Shown here piece by piece: positions 1 to 7,947 of a stretch of DNA of 64,000 nucleotides (the first letter of the stretch is position 1; the number at the start of each line of letters is the position of its first letter). The translations under genes were made by a program, and so were the position numbers. The notes beneath the pieces are model-generated. The model was not told the origin of the DNA. It saw only the letters and a program-made list of their open reading frames with translations, and did no database searches. Origin of the DNA: UBA4312 sp002394635 (lineage in GTDB: Bacteria; Bacillota_I; Bacilli_A; Erysipelotrichales; Erysipelotrichaceae); NCBI GenBank assembly GCA_946539765.1, contig CAMNHO010000002.1, forward strand, positions 62,001 through 126,000, given 5' to 3'.

Positions 1-1800
1 GTTTCCAAGTACAATGATCAGCCAGTTAGGACTTGCTCCACTGGCGGTACCGGCTAACATTAAAACGACTTCCATCATTGCGGCATGGCTGACCGCAAAA
101 GCACCGACACGCACAAAAGATAATGTATTGGAAAAATAAGATATCAACACTTCGATCAATTCAAAAATATTCTGTACGATAAAGATTGGTAATGACTCTT
201 CTATATATGGTTTATGTTTATCGATGATTCTTGCTAATGGCTCCCGGAACATAATAATAAGTAACGGAATCAGAAAGAAGAGCACCAATAGAATTCCAGC
301 AGGTAGAGCATGTCCTGTCATTAAAAGGAATACAATAGCTATGATGGCAGAATAAAACACAAAACCTGTAATAGAGTTGGTATCAAAGTATTTGCCTTCT
401 GTATTCTTTAATCGACAAGCATTGATAATATGTAACACCATGATGGAAAGGATCATAAACATACCGAATACGACAGCATAGACCATAATGGTATTGATCG
501 TCCCGATCATCGGCAGATTGGACATGTCCGTTCTTGGATGCATCCACAAAGCAGGTATCACATCTTCAAAGCCGAAAAAGGAACCAAAAAGAATCCCAAA
601 TAATGTTGAAAAAACACCTGCCATTGATATGATACCGCCTAAAGCCATTTTCTTATACTTATACAGCAGATAGCCTCCAATCAATAAACACAATCCTTGC
701 CCGGCATCTCCGAACATAACGCCAAAGATAAAAGAATAGGTCAAAGCGATGAATATCGTCGGATCCAGTTCTTTATAATTAGGTAAACCATACATCGATA
801 CATACATTTCAAAAGGTTTAAATATTTTCGGATTCTTTAACCGGATCGGTGGATCCAATGTATCACCTACTTCTTTTTGTGAAACAACGCAATAAATATT
901 ATTGTCTCCTTTAATATCATTTTGAAATTGCTCTACATCTTGATCGGACATCCATCCACACAGAATATAGAATGTTCCTTCTTTTCGATTAGTGCAAGCA
1001 GCCATTTTACGAATATCAAAAGACTGATTGTAATCATCAAACGTATGCAATGCCTGGCAAAGAGGTTCTGTTGACTGTTCTAGTAAAGAAGAAATAGATT
1101 GTTCACACTCTTCATATTCAATTTGTTTATCCCGTAGTTCTTTGCTCAGTTTTTCATAATAGTTTTTAGGAGAATCGTTCAATTCTTTTGATATGTAAAT
1201 TCTTTCAAAGTGCATGGACGAAAAAATTGCATCAATACGATTGGCTTCACTGTCCGGTACAAAATAAACACCCCAGATCATATCATCAGTTTCGGATGAT
1301 TCATGAAAGATTGCACAAAGATCATGATAAACATAGGAAATAAATTTCATATAATACGATTTCGGCATCTTTCCAAATCGGGCATGTATATATTTTAATT
1401 CTCTGATTTCTGTCAGATCATAGTCCAAAGTACGGAATGGATAAATCAATTCCATTTCCTTAGTGATCTGTTCCTGACGCTGCAGACAGTTTCTTTTTTG
1501 TTCATCAAAAGCCTGAAAGGATTCATCAAGATTTCGAATCAGATCTCCAGCCTGTTCTAACGACATATTCGGATTTTTTACTTCTTTAACAGTTGGAAGG
1601 ATGGATACATATTCTTTCGCCTTTAAAAACAATTCATGATATGGATTGACCTGTACATAAGGGGAAAGGCCCTGTATACCGGATAATTCATTGAAGGCAT
1701 TTTCCAAATGGATCTCATATTTTGATAAATATGTATCCGCGACCCTGTCAATATCATTTTTCGGACCTGTAATACTTAAAAACTTCATATTTACGATCAT
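1..1800 (-). CDS. ntpI: V-type ATP synthase subunit I (NtpI/AtpI), 3' end cut by window edge
   Basis: This is the membrane stator subunit (a/I) that forms the ion half-channels against the rotor ring of the V/A-type ATPase. The open frame runs 600 codons to the left edge without a stop; family members are roughly 640-670 residues, so only the C-terminus is missing. The N-terminal half is soluble and charged. The C-terminal half is a series of hydrophobic helices containing GDAGQG and the conserved arginine segment NTLSFVRVGAFAVSHA, whose Arg is the essential channel residue in the family. The ATG at 1800 has GGAGG six bases upstream. It follows the subunit C gene by 13 bp in the same operon. 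Confidence 0.93.
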   Translation of the reverse strand, partial: MIVNMKFLSITGPKNDIDRVADTYLSKYEIHLENAFNELSGIQGLSPYVQVNPYHELFLKAKEYVSILPTVKEVKNPNMSLEQAGDLIRNLDESFQAFDEQKRNCLQRQEQITKEMELIYPFRTLDYDLTEIRELKYIHARFGKMPKSYYMKFISYVYHDLCAIFHESSETDDMIWGVYFVPDSEANRIDAIFSSMHFERIYISKELNDSPKNYYEKLSKELRDKQIEYEECEQSISSLLEQSTEPLCQALHTFDDYNQSFDIRKMAACTNRKEGTFYILCGWMSDQDVEQFQNDIKGDNNIYCVVSQKEVGDTLDPPIRLKNPKIFKPFEMYVSMYGLPNYKELDPTIFIALTYSFIFGVMFGDAGQGLCLLIGGYLLYKYKKMALGGIISMAGVFSTLFGILFGSFFGFEDVIPALWMHPRTDMSNLPMIGTINTIMVYAVVFGMFMILSIMVLHIINACRLKNTEGKYFDTNSITGFVFYSAIIAIVFLLMTGHALPAGILLVLFFLIPLLIIMFREPLARIIDKHKPYIEESLPIFIVQNIFELIEVLISYFSNTLSFVRVGAFAVSHAAMMEVVLMLAGTASGASPNWLIIVLGN

Positions 1801-1813
1801 ATGTTTCCTCCAC

Positions 1814-2851
1814 TCAATATTTCAATACATATTTCATGGCATCTATTGAATTGACTTGATAACGAACACATTCAATAGCGACAGTCAGACGGGAGATTTC
1901 GTGTTCCTTACGATAGAGATAATAATAAACGGTTGCGATGGAATACGGGTTTTCTCTTGCTTCTGCACGCAATACATCTTTGCAGATACGAACATACATA
2001 TCTCCTAGTTCTTCCGTCAGAATATTCTTGTATTTCCTGCCATAATACGTTCTGGCCAGTATATTTTGAAATTCCTGTTCGGAATGACTATTTACAAGCT
2101 CTTGGATTTCTTCTTTTTTTAATCGATAAAGTATAGGTATGGTCAGAGCATAGGTATCAACATCGCTTAATTTAAAATATTTTTTCGCTCTGTGTATGTA
2201 CCAAAGATTCAAGATGTCGAATTTTGTTCCATACGTGTGTTTCAAAATATCTAAATTCTTTTTCAATACGACATCATCTTTTTTTTCCCACATGGATTGG
2301 AAATGGAAAAGATCTAATGCTGTTTCGTAGTCAAATAAATCTGCATGAGAAGAATATTGACCATATAAAACCGGATAATAAGCAGTTGAATGAACGGTAT
2401 CCAAGACTTGCTCTATCGTCTGACAGTGGCATAAATGCTCTAAATCAAGACAGGTATACTGATTGAAAAAATCCTTGAAGATAAGGTTTTCTTTCTCCAC
2501 CTGCTGATTCACAAACGCATTACTGATACACTTTTTCAGAAACTTGATTTCAAACCGTCTGGCATAGTGTTGCAAGAATCTTCTTTGTGAAGTGTCCGTA
2601 AAAAGATAAATTTTGGAAAAATCATCATATAAAGAGCGTTCTAAGATGAATTCCAAGCGGCCACGGTGGATTTCCGGATCCGTGAAATCCTCAAATATTT
2701 TTTGATAAGCAGGCAACTTTTTTAAATAAGCTTCTACTGAAGTGACATTCGATAGAGAAACGATTTCCTTAAAGTCATTATCTGTTAAAAGCTTTCCGGA
2801 CATCGCTCGGATCTTTGTGGTGATGGCTGCATAATTATATAAATCATCCAT
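1814..2851 (-). CDS. ntpC: V-type ATP synthase subunit C (NtpC, subunit d/AC39 family)
   Basis: This subunit is the funnel-shaped central-stalk socket that links the V1 shaft to the membrane rotor ring. The 345-residue length is normal for the family. The N-terminus (NYAAITTKIRAMSG) is the conserved opening of V/A-type subunit C, and the rest is mostly alpha-helical with no membrane segment, as expected. It lies between a small coiled-coil stalk-like gene and subunit I, all co-transcribed leftward. Family assignment is confident; the exact subunit letter depends on the naming scheme used. Confidence 0.9.
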   Translation of the reverse strand: MDDLYNYAAITTKIRAMSGKLLTDNDFKEIVSLSNVTSVEAYLKKLPAYQKIFEDFTDPEIHRGRLEFILERSLYDDFSKIYLFTDTSQRRFLQHYARRFEIKFLKKCISNAFVNQQVEKENLIFKDFFNQYTCLDLEHLCHCQTIEQVLDTVHSTAYYPVLYGQYSSHADLFDYETALDLFHFQSMWEKKDDVVLKKNLDILKHTYGTKFDILNLWYIHRAKKYFKLSDVDTYALTIPILYRLKKEEIQELVNSHSEQEFQNILARTYYGRKYKNILTEELGDMYVRICKDVLRAEARENPYSIATVYYYLYRKEHEISRLTVAIECVRYQVNSIDAMKYVLKY

Positions 2852-2865
2852 TATAATGCTTCTTT

Positions 2866-3177
2866 CTATTTCAAGATCCGCTCAACAATATCCGATACAC
2901 GCTGTTCGAGCTGCTCATTAAAAACAGTATTGATTACCTGCATCTGTTCTTTCCCTCTTTGGTCCAGCAAATCGATTTTCTTCTGATTATCAATTTGCAT
3001 TTTTTTCCGAAGCCCCTCTATTTTATTACGAATCTGAATTTCAAGGTCTTGGTCATATTCGTCCATTTTCTTTTTATAGAGTTCGGAAAGTTTTACTTTG
3101 TCCGTTTCAATGGTTTCGATGACAGATTGGGCATTTTTTTCAATGACGATCAATCGTTCCATCTCATTATTATTCAT
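2866..3177 (-). CDS. V-type ATPase peripheral-stalk-like coiled-coil subunit (G/H type)
   Basis: This 103-residue protein is almost entirely charged helix: runs such as ELYKKKMDEYDQDLE and IRNKIEGLRKKMQ predict a continuous coiled coil, with no membrane segment or Cys. As the first gene of the V-ATPase operon, 14 bp ahead of subunit C, it most likely supplies the E/G-type peripheral stalk that holds the catalytic head still. The identification rests on position, size and coiled-coil character rather than a diagnostic motif. The ATG at 3177 has a GGAG ribosome site 8 bases upstream and a promoter at 3204-3232. Confidence 0.7.
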   Translation of the reverse strand: MNNNEMERLIVIEKNAQSVIETIETDKVKLSELYKKKMDEYDQDLEIQIRNKIEGLRKKMQIDNQKKIDLLDQRGKEQMQVINTVFNEQLEQRVSDIVERILK

Positions 3178-3203
3178 ATTTATTTCTCCATAATTACTAC
3201 ATT

Positions 3204-3232
3204 ATCATAAACCTTTGAAAGAGTTATGAAAA
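3204..3232 (-). promoter_or_regulatory. Promoter of the V-type ATPase operon
   Basis: On the minus strand a TATGAT -10 box (3204-3209) sits 17 bp from a weak TTTTCA -35 box (3227-3232), about 25 bp ahead of the first stalk gene. The two-box fit is 5/6 and 4/6 to the sigma-A consensus. Confidence 0.5.
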
Positions 3233-3258
3233 GAAAAAAGTGGGGATTTCCCACTTTT
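3233..3258 (-). terminator. Rho-independent terminator of the lipoprotein gene
   Basis: A perfect GTGGG/CCCAC-centred stem extended by A/T pairs, with a short AAAT loop, overlaps the stop codon of the lipoprotein gene and is followed on the minus strand by a T-rich run. Confidence 0.8.
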
Positions 3259-4192
3259 ACTCGTACGATATATTTAGAGTTGTTGTACTGCCGAATGCAG
3301 AAGAGATTAACTGGATGTCAAATACATCTTTATTTTCATCGGCATAGTCAATACCCGCATTTTGAAAAGTAAACTCAATATTACATGTTAGTATTTGTTC
3401 TGGATTGAGGTAATAGACTACATAACCGGTAGCTTCAGAATCCATGTCTTCTGTCTTCGGAGGCATACCATCTTTTGTAAAATCAATCTTTTTGAATTCC
3501 TTTTCAGACATTTCTTTGAAATTGCCTTTATCACTATACTTTGTCAGATTCAGCCCATTTAATACAGCTTTCGGTTGAAGATATGGAATGACAAGATAAG
3601 AATCTGTCTTGTTGGTATAAGTAATCTGGAAATCGGATAGTTTGGTAGTTCCGTTTTCAAAGAGAGTTTTTGTATTTTTTGCGTTTACATCAATCCTTAA
3701 TGCGTCATCTTCAAATAATGTGAAGCTCTTTTTCCCTTTTTCTACTATATCTTGATCTGTTGAACTTCGAAGATCTATTGAGTGAAAGGAAACGAAGACA
3801 TTCGGTTTTTCAAACTGGATTCCAACATTTTTTTGCTGGCTGTCAGGATATCCGATATAGCCATAGACAAAGGTGGATTGTTTTGGCTCAAGCATGTAAC
3901 TAGGTGACATGGTTTCCTGATCAATACCGGTGATGGTATCGTTGTCTTTATCCTTGATTTCAAAGGACAGATTATTCATATCAAACTGTTTTTTTGAATT
4001 GTTTTCGATGATCGCAAAATAATAATAATACATCGTGTTGGATTCAGTATTTTTGATTTCCCATACATCAGTCAAAGAAAAAATTACATCTTTTGCCAGT
4101 TCGACCTGACTGCTTCCATAATCTTTATTCGTACATGCTGTACAATGAATACAGAATATCAAGGCGAAAAAAACAGACAGAATTCTTTTCAT
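3257..4192 (-). CDS. Putative lipoprotein of unknown function with a DUF4352/FxLYD-like fold
   Basis: The product is 311 residues. It starts with a Lys-Arg n-region, a hydrophobic stretch and a Cys (CTAC) at about residue 20, which suggests a lipoprotein signal peptide, although the lipobox is weak. The body contains a repeated beta-rich pattern (YYYYFAIIENNSKKQF followed by LEPKQSTFVYGYIG) resembling extracellular DUF4352/FxLYD-type immunoglobulin-like domains; that is a resemblance, not a firm match. I chose the ATG at 4192 because AAAGGGATG lies just upstream, while the longer frame would need a GTG without a ribosome site. It is monocistronic, with its own terminator. No function is assigned. 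Confidence 0.6.
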   Translation of the reverse strand: MKRILSVFFALIFCIHCTACTNKDYGSSQVELAKDVIFSLTDVWEIKNTESNTMYYYYFAIIENNSKKQFDMNNLSFEIKDKDNDTITGIDQETMSPSYMLEPKQSTFVYGYIGYPDSQQKNVGIQFEKPNVFVSFHSIDLRSSTDQDIVEKGKKSFTLFEDDALRIDVNAKNTKTLFENGTTKLSDFQITYTNKTDSYLVIPYLQPKAVLNGLNLTKYSDKGNFKEMSEKEFKKIDFTKDGMPPKTEDMDSEATGYVVYYLNPEQILTCNIEFTFQNAGIDYADENKDVFDIQLISSAFGSTTTLNISYE

Positions 4193-4212
4193 CTCTTCAT
4201 CCCTTTCTTGAA

Positions 4213-4224
4213 ACACAATTGTGT
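4213..4224. promoter_or_regulatory. 12-bp perfect palindrome in the lipoprotein gene leader (possible operator)
   Basis: ACACAATTGTGT is a perfect palindrome between an AT-rich -10-like stretch (around 4230-4245) and the ribosome binding site of the lipoprotein gene, a position where a repressor could bind. No regulator gene is adjacent. Confidence 0.3.
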
Positions 4225-4250
4225 AATATCTCTTATTTTATCATAAGCCT

Positions 4251-4278
4251 AAAAAAAATACTCACGATTGAGTATTTT
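4251..4278 (-). terminator. Rho-independent terminator of the DegV gene
   Basis: A ten-base-pair AAAATACTCA/TGAGTATTTT stem with a four-base loop spans the DegV stop codon and is followed on the minus strand by a run of eight T. Confidence 0.85.
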
Positions 4279-5125
4279 CTGAATATATTTTAATAACTTG
4301 AAGAGCCATACATCCCGGGCCTCCCTGAGAAATAAATACTGGAGATAAAGGGAAAATCAATACCTTAGCTTTAGGGAATTTCTTATAGATCAATTGTTCA
4401 CAGATTCCTGCTAATTCTTTATTATCAGCATGGCTGATTCCGAATACATAACTGTCGTCCACACCTCTTTCTGTAAGAAAACTCAGCATATTATTGATTG
4501 CTTTTTTATAGGTCCGGGAAATAGAGAACTTTTCCAGCCTTTTTCCGTCATCCGTTTTTCTTACGACAGGAACCAGTTTTAAAAGTCCACCTAAAAATGC
4601 AGATGCGTTGGATGTTCGACCACCTCTTAACAGAAAGTCAAAATCCAGTGGTACCAGAAAAGAAATATCCGTATCGCTGGAATTTTGGAGCATAGATAGG
4701 ATCTCTTCCTTGGTGCAACCCTGATCAGCCATTCTTTTTGCTTCGATGACGAGAAGACGCTGCGGTATACACAAAGTCTTAGAATTGTAGACGGTTACTT
4801 TATTCGGATTAACACAGGCATCCTTCGCCATCAAGGCTGACTGATAGGCGCCACTCAAACCATCTGACATAGTGATATCTATAATCTCATGTCCATCTTC
4901 AATAACTTGATTATATAATTCGATCTTTTCTCCGATCGATGGCTGCGAGGTGCTCGGAATACTCCCTTCTTGTATTTTTCTTAAAAGCTGGAGAGGTGAA
5001 ATTTCCTCAAATTCCCTGTATGTTTCTCCGTCTATATTTACGTTTAAAGCCGCCACAGGTAAACCGATCCTTTCTCCTTCTTTTACAGAGTACAAGCTAC
5101 ATGTATCCGTTATAATTTTAACCAT
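4262..5125 (-). CDS. DegV family fatty-acid-binding protein
   Basis: DegV/FakB-type proteins bind a fatty acid in a deep pocket; some present it to the FakA kinase so exogenous fatty acids can enter phospholipids. The product is 287 residues. It opens with VKIITDTCSL, carries PSTSQPSIGE in the first third and SDGLSGAYQSA just after, which are the family's lipid-head-group loops, and has FLLRGGRTSNASAFLG in the middle. The ATG at 5125 is favoured because AAGGAG lies 8 bases upstream; the two earlier in-frame starts overlap or touch that site. No FakA gene is visible in the window, so the partner is elsewhere or absent. Confidence 0.88.
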   Translation of the reverse strand: MVKIITDTCSLYSVKEGERIGLPVAALNVNIDGETYREFEEISPLQLLRKIQEGSIPSTSQPSIGEKIELYNQVIEDGHEIIDITMSDGLSGAYQSALMAKDACVNPNKVTVYNSKTLCIPQRLLVIEAKRMADQGCTKEEILSMLQNSSDTDISFLVPLDFDFLLRGGRTSNASAFLGGLLKLVPVVRKTDDGKRLEKFSISRTYKKAINNMLSFLTERGVDDSYVFGISHADNKELAGICEQLIYKKFPKAKVLIFPLSPVFISQGGPGCMALQVIKIYSENTQS

Positions 5126-5145
5126 AAACATCACTCCTTGTAATA

Positions 5146-5174
5146 ATTGTAATATATACGGTTTTTTAAGTCAA
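5146..5174 (-). promoter_or_regulatory. Promoter of the DegV gene
   Basis: Minus-strand TTGACT (5169-5174) and TACAAT (5146-5151) are separated by exactly 17 bp, a near-consensus sigma-A promoter about 20 bp ahead of the start codon. Confidence 0.75.
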
Positions 5175-5198
5175 TTTAATCTAGTTATTAATACGATA

Positions 5199-5227
5199 TT
5201 GAATGGTTTAGAAAAGTATGATATATT
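5199..5227 (+). promoter_or_regulatory. Promoter placing the start site on the ATG of the DUF1836 gene
   Basis: TTGAAT (5199-5204) and TATATT (5222-5227) are 17 bp apart. The predicted transcription start, about 7 bases after the -10 box, coincides with the ATG at 5234, and no ribosome binding site exists, so the mRNA is probably leaderless. Confidence 0.65.
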
Positions 5228-5233
5228 AAATCT

Positions 5234-5764
5234 ATGGAAAATATTATTAAGATCTTAAATCAGTATAGCTGTCCAAAATGGGATGATCTTCCTGATTTTG
5301 ATTTGTATATGGATCAAGTGTTGTTCTATATCAATACACATTTACAAGACTTATATTTTGACTTAGGACCGAATGATAAGATTATTACATCCAATATGGT
5401 CAATAATTATGTAAAAAACAGTATTGTAAAACCTCCGATCCGCAAACATTATAAACAGTATCATTTGGCTTTCTTGATTGTCGTATGTATATTAAAGCGT
5501 TGTTATTCTTTGTCTGAAATTTCTTCACTGATTGAAATTGCTTTAGTTGATCGAACAATTGATGAAGCCTACGATTCTTTTTCTAGCTGCTTTGATCACT
5601 ATTTGCATGAAGTGATGAAACATAAAAGAATTACTACGGAATATGCCATTGAAGATCCGGATGATAAACAAATCCTGATGATGAATGTCACAAAAACCAT
5701 CGTTTACAAGATTTATTCGGAAATGGAAATTTTCAATGCACCAAATAAATATCTGGAACAATAA
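5234..5764 (+). CDS. DUF1836 domain protein
   Basis: The 176-residue protein matches the DUF1836 family of Firmicutes: a Trp-Asp-Asp-Leu-Pro motif near the N-terminus (PKWDDLPDFDLYMDQV), then ITSNMVNNYVKN, which resembles the helix-turn-helix part of MerR-like regulators, then a Pro-rich linker and a helical C-terminal half. A DNA-binding role is plausible from family resemblance but not shown. It is a single gene with its own promoter and a terminator shared with gatD. Its start codon lies directly at the predicted transcription start and has no ribosome binding site. Confidence 0.8.
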   Translation: MENIIKILNQYSCPKWDDLPDFDLYMDQVLFYINTHLQDLYFDLGPNDKIITSNMVNNYVKNSIVKPPIRKHYKQYHLAFLIVVCILKRCYSLSEISSLIEIALVDRTIDEAYDSFSSCFDHYLHEVMKHKRITTEYAIEDPDDKQILMMNVTKTIVYKIYSEMEIFNAPNKYLEQ

Positions 5765-5782
5765 ATGTTCCAGATTTTATTT
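5751..5782. terminator. Bidirectional terminator between the DUF1836 gene and gatD
   Basis: A perfect ATCTGGAAC/GTTCCAGAT stem with a seven-base loop contains the DUF1836 stop codon. It is followed by TTTATTT on the plus strand and ATTTATTT on the minus strand, serving both convergent genes. Confidence 0.85.
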
Positions 5783-6523
5783 GATTTGATAGCGGTCAAA
5801 AAGAGTTTGTCTAGCTTTTTGATCAAACGGATTTTCCAGTGGCTGCAGATCTTCGAAGCGAAAGGAAGGGTTTCTTTTTTTTAGTGCTTTATATATTACA
5901 AAATCGGCAATGACCGGATTCTTTGGCAATAGAGGTCCATGCAGATATGTCCCCAGCATTTTCCCATCATAATATCCTTCATAACCTGCGTCGAATGCGT
6001 TTCCATATCCTGTTAATACTTTGCCCAAAGGATGTTCGACATTCCGTGTTTGTCCTCCATGGTTTTCGAAACCGACAATTTTGGTCCGGATATCATCCAG
6101 TTTTGCATCAATAACGATGTTGCCGATACATCGACTTTTTTCCTTTCCAGTATCCGTATAATACGAATTAAACTGAAGACCATCGATCTGTTTTCCATCT
6201 GCAGCAATATAGTATTGTCCGAAAAGCTGATAGCCGCCACAGATCAAAAGAACAAACGTGTTTTCATCCATGGCTTTTTTTATATTTTCCTTACGGCTCA
6301 GTAAATCGGGGATTAAACTGATCTGCTCTTTATCAGCACCGCCACCTAAAAACAGCAAATCAAAGTCAGACAGATCCAGTGCTTCGCCGATTCCACAGGT
6401 ATGAAGTTCAAATCCGATCCCCCGATCCAGGCAGCGTTTTTTTAATGTTAAAATATTCCCCTTATCACCATATAAATCCATGATGTCATGATACATCCAG
6501 CATACCTTTATGGATAAATTCAT
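5777..6523 (-). CDS. gatD: Lipid II isoglutaminyl synthase, glutaminase subunit GatD
   Basis: GatD hydrolyses glutamine and passes ammonia to MurT, which amidates the alpha-carboxyl of D-glutamate in lipid II. The 248-residue protein is a class I glutamine amidotransferase of the CobB/CobQ type: nucleophile Cys95 in LLICGGYQL, catalytic His195 in GTYLHGPLLPKNP, and GFENHGGQT around residue 151, a GatD hallmark. The start overlaps the last four bases of murT, so the two subunits are translationally coupled. It acts at the cytoplasmic face of the membrane on lipid-linked precursors. Confidence 0.94.
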   Translation of the reverse strand: MNLSIKVCWMYHDIMDLYGDKGNILTLKKRCLDRGIGFELHTCGIGEALDLSDFDLLFLGGGADKEQISLIPDLLSRKENIKKAMDENTFVLLICGGYQLFGQYYIAADGKQIDGLQFNSYYTDTGKEKSRCIGNIVIDAKLDDIRTKIVGFENHGGQTRNVEHPLGKVLTGYGNAFDAGYEGYYDGKMLGTYLHGPLLPKNPVIADFVIYKALKKRNPSFRFEDLQPLENPFDQKARQTLFDRYQIK

Positions 6524-7836
6524 ACATTCATCTCCTTTACTATGGCCGTTCTTGTCGGAAGCAATGCCGTATATGTTGCCACTACATAGGATACGGATGT
6601 ATCCATCAATGATTGATGAATTGCTTCATTTAATGTTTCAATTACTGTGATTTTTCCCGTATATCCACCATAGTATATACGCAACGCAATATCATAAGCT
6701 CTAAGTCCTGTACAGATAATTTCTTTAGTATGTTCATTCATAAATTTTTCAAAGAATGTATCATAGATCCAACTGATATCGGTTCCGTCTTGTTCCCTGT
6801 CATTTAATACAATGCAGACCTTTTTGTCAGATGTATCTTTTTCAATGACTTTCATGACTTCGTTAGCACCTGTCGGATTTTTAACCAGATTCAAAATACA
6901 TGTCTTTCCGTCTTTCACAAATTTTTCATTTCTGCCTTTTGGCTGCGGTGCATGAGCAAAAACTTCTTTTACATTGGAAAGAGGCAGATCGAATGCTTTA
7001 GCAACCGCAAAAACAGCAGCACAGTTATACATTGAATACATACCTTCATATGGAGAATGATAACATTGTCCATCATAATAAAAAGTTTCTTTATCTAGAT
7101 CGATATCTCTCAAGCATACGTCAAGAGCCGGTGTACAGAAATCACAGGCTGAACACTTAAAGTGGCCTATATGAGAGTATTGAAAAAAACTGTATTGTAA
7201 ACGATGCCCGCATTTTGGGCAAAACTTTCCTTCACTGGCTTCATTGGTTTTATCAAGAGAATAATGATTTTTATCGATTCCAAAGTATGTGCTTTTCGCT
7301 TTTGGAGCTTTAAGGGCAAGACGGACTACATTCGGGTCGTTTCCGTTTAAAATCAGTCGACCGGTGTAATTCGGTAATACGGATTCGATAGAATCTATCA
7401 ATTGTTCCATTTCTCTGGCACGATCAAGCTGGTCTCTGAAAAAGTTATTTACAACCAAAGCACTGACCGGCAGATTAGGAAGTATGTGCCGTACATTTAG
7501 TTCATCGACTTCAAGAACGACTGCGTTGGCGTGGATCTTCCCTGTTAAGGAACCGTTCGTCAATAGTGTTGTTGTGATACCAGCTCTCAGATTATCTCCT
7601 TTTCGATTTGAAATAACCTTATAACCGGACTGTATAAATAAATCTGTAATCAGATTAGATGTACTCGTTTTTCCGTTTGTCCCAGTCACCAAAATCACCG
7701 GTCCGTCAATCTGGATTTTTGATAAGATATTCGGATCGATCTTTAATCCAATGGATCCCGGCATAGATCCTCCCCTGCCTATGCATTGAAGAAGTTTGGC
7801 ACTGAGCTTTGTGGCAAATATGGATAATGATTTCAT
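6520..7836 (-). CDS. murT: Lipid II isoglutaminyl synthase, Mur-ligase-like subunit MurT
   Basis: MurT activates the D-Glu carboxylate of lipid II with ATP and receives ammonia from GatD. The 438-residue protein has the Mur-ligase P-loop TGTNGKTS at residues 51-58, an inserted zinc ribbon with Cys206, Cys209, Cys228 and Cys231 that is typical of MurT, and a C-terminal DUF1727 domain. The ATG at 7836 is preceded by AAGGAG at good spacing; the longer upstream frame begins in the promoter. A TATAAT-like -10 lies at 7861-7866 on the minus strand. With gatD it forms a two-gene operon ending at the shared terminator. Confidence 0.94.
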   Translation of the reverse strand: MKSLSIFATKLSAKLLQCIGRGGSMPGSIGLKIDPNILSKIQIDGPVILVTGTNGKTSTSNLITDLFIQSGYKVISNRKGDNLRAGITTTLLTNGSLTGKIHANAVVLEVDELNVRHILPNLPVSALVVNNFFRDQLDRAREMEQLIDSIESVLPNYTGRLILNGNDPNVVRLALKAPKAKSTYFGIDKNHYSLDKTNEASEGKFCPKCGHRLQYSFFQYSHIGHFKCSACDFCTPALDVCLRDIDLDKETFYYDGQCYHSPYEGMYSMYNCAAVFAVAKAFDLPLSNVKEVFAHAPQPKGRNEKFVKDGKTCILNLVKNPTGANEVMKVIEKDTSDKKVCIVLNDREQDGTDISWIYDTFFEKFMNEHTKEIICTGLRAYDIALRIYYGGYTGKITVIETLNEAIHQSLMDTSVSYVVATYTALLPTRTAIVKEMNV

Positions 7837-7889
7837 TAGGTTCTCCTTTATGCAAAACATATTATACATCAAACGAAGAAGAAATGACA

Positions 7890-7918
7890 TTGAATTGATA
7901 CGGATGGTCAAGTATAAT
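7890..7918 (+). promoter_or_regulatory. Promoter of purB
   Basis: TTGAAT (7890-7895), a 17-bp spacer and a perfect TATAAT (7913-7918) lie just ahead of the AAAAGGAG ribosome site of purB, in the divergent space shared with murT. Confidence 0.8.
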
Positions 7919-7947
7919 AAGCTTGTTTAAAAAAAGGAGAAAAACGA

